Assembly (NCBI GenBank): GCA_900756495.1
Contig: CAAEKI010000288.1
Coordinates: 1-13,275 of the forward strand
Source of the DNA: an uncultured Oscillospiraceae bacterium
GTDB lineage: Bacteria > Bacillota > Clostridia > Oscillospirales > Oscillospiraceae
Direction of reading: 5' to 3'
DNA: 13,275 bases
Below the pieces are notes generated by a model. That model made no database searches and had not been told where the DNA came from. It worked only from the letters and a program-made list of their open reading frames with translations. The position numbers and the translations under genes were made by a program. This document shows positions 11,329-13,275 of this stretch, piece by piece. Position 1 is the stretch's first letter, and each line of letters starts with the position of its first letter.

Positions 11329-12465
11329 ATGAACAAAAAGAAATATACAAGGCTTAAGCTGAAAATGCTGCTGCTGGTCGTTGTGGGGACTATGTTGGCG
11401 GGAGCAGTGGGGATCTTTTTGCTGGAGGTAGTGGTGGACGGAGTTCTGCAGGATCCTGTCGCCCGTGTCTTTGTCTGGGGGGCACAGACGCTCTTTGGAC
11501 ATACCGCTCAGGAGGCATTGGATCTCTATCAGCTCTATATCCGCAATCATAAGCCGGAGATCCTGACGGTGGGCATTATCATCCTGATGCTTATCGCATT
11601 CTACATTGTTATGGGGCGTTTTACACGCTGGCTGGATCAGATTGGCACGGCCACCCGCCAAGTGGTGGGGGAGACCGGAGAACCTGTCAGGCTTTCCAAG
11701 GAGCTTGCGCCGCTGGAAGAGGACCTGAATGCAATCCGGCGGCAGCTGCGGGCGCGGGAGGAGGCCAGCCGAGAGAGTGAGAAGCGGAAGACGGATCTGG
11801 TGGCATTTTTGGCCCATGATCTCAAGACCCCGCTGACATCGGTAGTGGGCTATCTCACCCTCTTGCGGGATGATCCCGGGCTGACCCCCCAGCAGCGGGC
11901 CAAGTACACCGGCATTGCGCTGGACAAGGCTGTGAGGCTGGAGGAGCTGTTGGCTGAATTCTTCGACATCACCCGTATGGATCTGAAAGGGGAAATGGAT
12001 CACATGGTCCCCATTCAGCTTACCATGCTGCTGGAGCAGCTCACGGATGAATTCTACCCTCTGTTTGCCGAAAAAGAGTTGGTCTGCGCGACTGAAATTG
12101 AACACCACCTAGTGGTGTTCGGCGACCCGGACAAACTTGCCCGGGTCTTTGATAATGTACTCCGCAACGCAGTAAGCTATAGTATTCCAGGGGGACGGGT
12201 GGAGATCTTGGCCAGACGGAACGGGAGTCAGGCTGAGATTGTGGTGCGCAATGAGGGGCTGGAGATCCCTGAGGGGGAGCTGGCCAATATTTTTCAAAAG
12301 TTTTACCGGCTGGACGCCGCCCGCTCCAGCCGTACTGGCGGAGCGGGGTTGGGACTTGCTATCGCCAAGGAAATTGTGGAGCTCCACGGAGGGGCCATTC
12401 GGGCTGAGAGCAACGGCCGCCTGACCAGCTTCGTCATTACGCTGCCGATTTATGAGGAGGATTGA
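11329..12465 (+). CDS. VanS-like sensor histidine kinase
   Basis: The ATG 11329 is 8 bases after the upstream stop; the longer open frame overlaps that gene in another reading frame and is not coding. 378 residues: two membrane helices (about 12-36 and 78-96) around a short ~40-residue outer loop, a HAMP-like linker, HisKA with phospho-acceptor His163 in FLAHDLKTPLTSVVGYLTLL, and an ATPase domain with N box (FDNVLRNAVSYS), G1-type NEGLEI, F box IFQKFYRLDAARSS and G2 GGAGLGLAIAKEI. The H box and the sequence LDKAVRLEELLAEFFDITR closely follow the VanS group of glycopeptide-resistance kinases. The likely partner is the VanR-like regulator at 7868-8563. No vanHAX ligase genes lie in the window, so this is a VanS-type sensor and not evidence for vancomycin resistance. 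Confidence 0.92.
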   Translation: MNKKKYTRLKLKMLLLVVVGTMLAGAVGIFLLEVVVDGVLQDPVARVFVWGAQTLFGHTAQEALDLYQLYIRNHKPEILTVGIIILMLIAFYIVMGRFTRWLDQIGTATRQVVGETGEPVRLSKELAPLEEDLNAIRRQLRAREEASRESEKRKTDLVAFLAHDLKTPLTSVVGYLTLLRDDPGLTPQQRAKYTGIALDKAVRLEELLAEFFDITRMDLKGEMDHMVPIQLTMLLEQLTDEFYPLFAEKELVCATEIEHHLVVFGDPDKLARVFDNVLRNAVSYSIPGGRVEILARRNGSQAEIVVRNEGLEIPEGELANIFQKFYRLDAARSSRTGGAGLGLAIAKEIVELHGGAIRAESNGRLTSFVITLPIYEED

Positions 12466-12466
12466 C

Positions 12467-13174
12467 ATGGACTCCAGCGAAGCTGCCCGTGTCTTCCTGG
12501 CGGAGAACACGCTGTTACATATGAACATGCTGGAGATTCTCCGCAGGGGAAGCGGCGACATTCTTTATGCCGGCCCAGATGGAGTCCTCCTCCGAGACAG
12601 GCAGAGCGGAGCTTATTTCATGGCCTCCGCCGGCGCTGAGTCCGATGGAAGGCTGCTGGATCTGCTGCCTGGTGACACCGGCTTATTTGTAGGGCATCAT
12701 CTGCGGTATAAGGGAGAGGCCGCCCGGCGGTTCCGGCTGAGAGAGGAGCAAATCTGCTACCAAGCGGCCTGGATGCGGCCGGAACTGCCTGTGGTGCCGG
12801 AGATAAGCGGAGTACTGCGCCTGCTGGACCGCAGCCACGCGGCCTATGTGTATGAGCACTATAGCCACCCCTTTGGCGGTGTGGCCTATGTGGAAAAGGT
12901 CATTGAACGAGGAATGGTGGGCGCCTTTGTAGACGGCGTGCTGGCCGGATTCGCAGGCTTCCATGATGAGGGCTCCATCGGACTGCTGGAGGTTCTGCCG
13001 GAATACCGGCGCCGGGGGCTGGGAGAGGCCCTGCTCTGCGCCGCTGTCCGATTGGCCCTGGAGCGGGGACAGTATGCGTTCGGACAGGTTTTTACTGATA
13101 ACAGACCCTCGCTGGCCCTCCAGCGTAAAGTGGGAATGACGGTGTCGGAGGATATTTTGTACTGGTTGTTTTAG
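12467..13174 (+). CDS. GNAT family N-acetyltransferase
   Basis: The start ATG 12467 is fixed by AGGAGG at 12455-12460, six bases upstream; an earlier in-frame ATG at 12452 would cover that site. It begins one base after the kinase stop, so the two are translationally coupled. 235 residues: an N-terminal half of unknown type (about 1-120) and a C-terminal GNAT fold (about 130-235) with the acetyl-CoA pyrophosphate loop EVLPEYRRRGLGEALL, and FTDNRPSLALQRKVGM as motif B. The layout is FR47-like. The acyl acceptor is unknown. As the last gene of the sprT-flippase-kinase operon it may modify a lipid, wall precursor or protein in the same response (inference). Confidence 0.88.
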   Translation: MDSSEAARVFLAENTLLHMNMLEILRRGSGDILYAGPDGVLLRDRQSGAYFMASAGAESDGRLLDLLPGDTGLFVGHHLRYKGEAARRFRLREEQICYQAAWMRPELPVVPEISGVLRLLDRSHAAYVYEHYSHPFGGVAYVEKVIERGMVGAFVDGVLAGFAGFHDEGSIGLLEVLPEYRRRGLGEALLCAAVRLALERGQYAFGQVFTDNRPSLALQRKVGMTVSEDILYWLF

Positions 13175-13244
13175 CCAAAGGGAGAACCTGGAGACTCCCG
13201 CTGGAACACAGGATTTGCAGAGGGAGCCAGTATATAGACGGGTG

Positions 13245-13275
13245 GACCTCCGAACGCCTTTGGCGTTCGGAGGTC
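13245..13275 (+). terminator. terminator of the sprT-to-GNAT operon
   Basis: GACCTCCGAACGCC (13245-13258), loop TTT, exact reverse complement (13262-13275), 14 bp perfect stem 70 bases after the GNAT stop. The window ends at the stem, so a following T-run cannot be seen. Confidence 0.75.

Noticed and set aside
11053..12108. A 351-codon minus-strand open frame opposite the flippase/kinase genes.
   Set aside because: Composition is His/Gln/Arg-rich antisense to helix-coding sequence; both plus-strand genes are clearly real.
11329..12465. Vancomycin resistance locus suggested by the VanS-like kinase and VanR-like regulator.
   Set aside because: No D-Ala-D-Lac/Ser ligase, VanH, VanX, VanY or VanZ gene is present in the window; VanRS-like pairs are common in clostridia without resistance.
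9562..13235. The 12-base string GAGCCAGTATAT occurs at 9562-9573 and again at 13224-13235, flanking the SprT-led operon like a direct repeat.
   Set aside because: In a 13-kb window several 12-base repeats are expected by chance; no inverted ends, integrase or extended similarity supports a mobile unit.

Overview
The window looks like the chromosome of a low-to-medium GC Firmicute of the class Clostridia, most likely an Oscillospiraceae-type gut anaerobe (Flavonifractor/Pseudoflavonifractor-like). The reasons are an Asp23/YloU gene followed by a DAK2 (FakA/YloV) gene, strong AGGAGG ribosome sites, sigma-A promoters, perfect-stem terminators, a VanRS-like two-component pair and a bacterial collagen-like protein. 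The genus assignment is inference.

Layout. 1-1310: a conserved block. A truncated fakA/yloV-type gene and an asp23/yloU-type gene lie on the minus strand, transcribed divergently from a 63-codon single-pass membrane protein. The two promoters are mirror images and their -35 boxes lie in the arms of one inverted repeat. 1265-4390: a decayed accessory stretch. It holds a 5'-truncated, frameshifted URO-D-family gene between two long hairpins, an unassigned short coding remnant, an intact SH3 + Amidase_2 murein amidase on the minus strand, and a wrecked group II intron that keeps its 5' end, part of its reverse transcriptase and domains V/VI, with a piece of an XRE-type regulator between them.

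4480-7480: a two-gene operon for a cytoplasmic molybdopterin (DMSO-reductase superfamily) oxidoreductase and its four-cluster ferredoxin subunit. It is preceded by a plausible promoter and a long leader that can fold. 7481-7850: a minus-strand tRNA operon, read as Met(CAT)-Glu(TTC)-Val(CAC), with an excellent promoter and terminator. The Met tRNA has damaged pairing in its 3' half. 7868-9548: a VanR-like response regulator with its own promoter, and a collagen-like surface/spore-type protein, both on the minus strand.

9790-13174: a tight four-gene plus-strand operon: SprT-like zinc metalloprotein, LPG-synthase-type membrane protein (flippase-like), VanS-like sensor kinase, GNAT acetyltransferase, ending in a terminator at the window edge. 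The kinase and the VanR-like regulator are probably partners although they sit on opposite strands about 2.8 kb apart. With the amino-lipid-type membrane protein this suggests an envelope-sensing locus, but no vanHAX-type resistance genes are present in the window. No CRISPR array, rRNA, replication origin or intact insertion sequence was seen.
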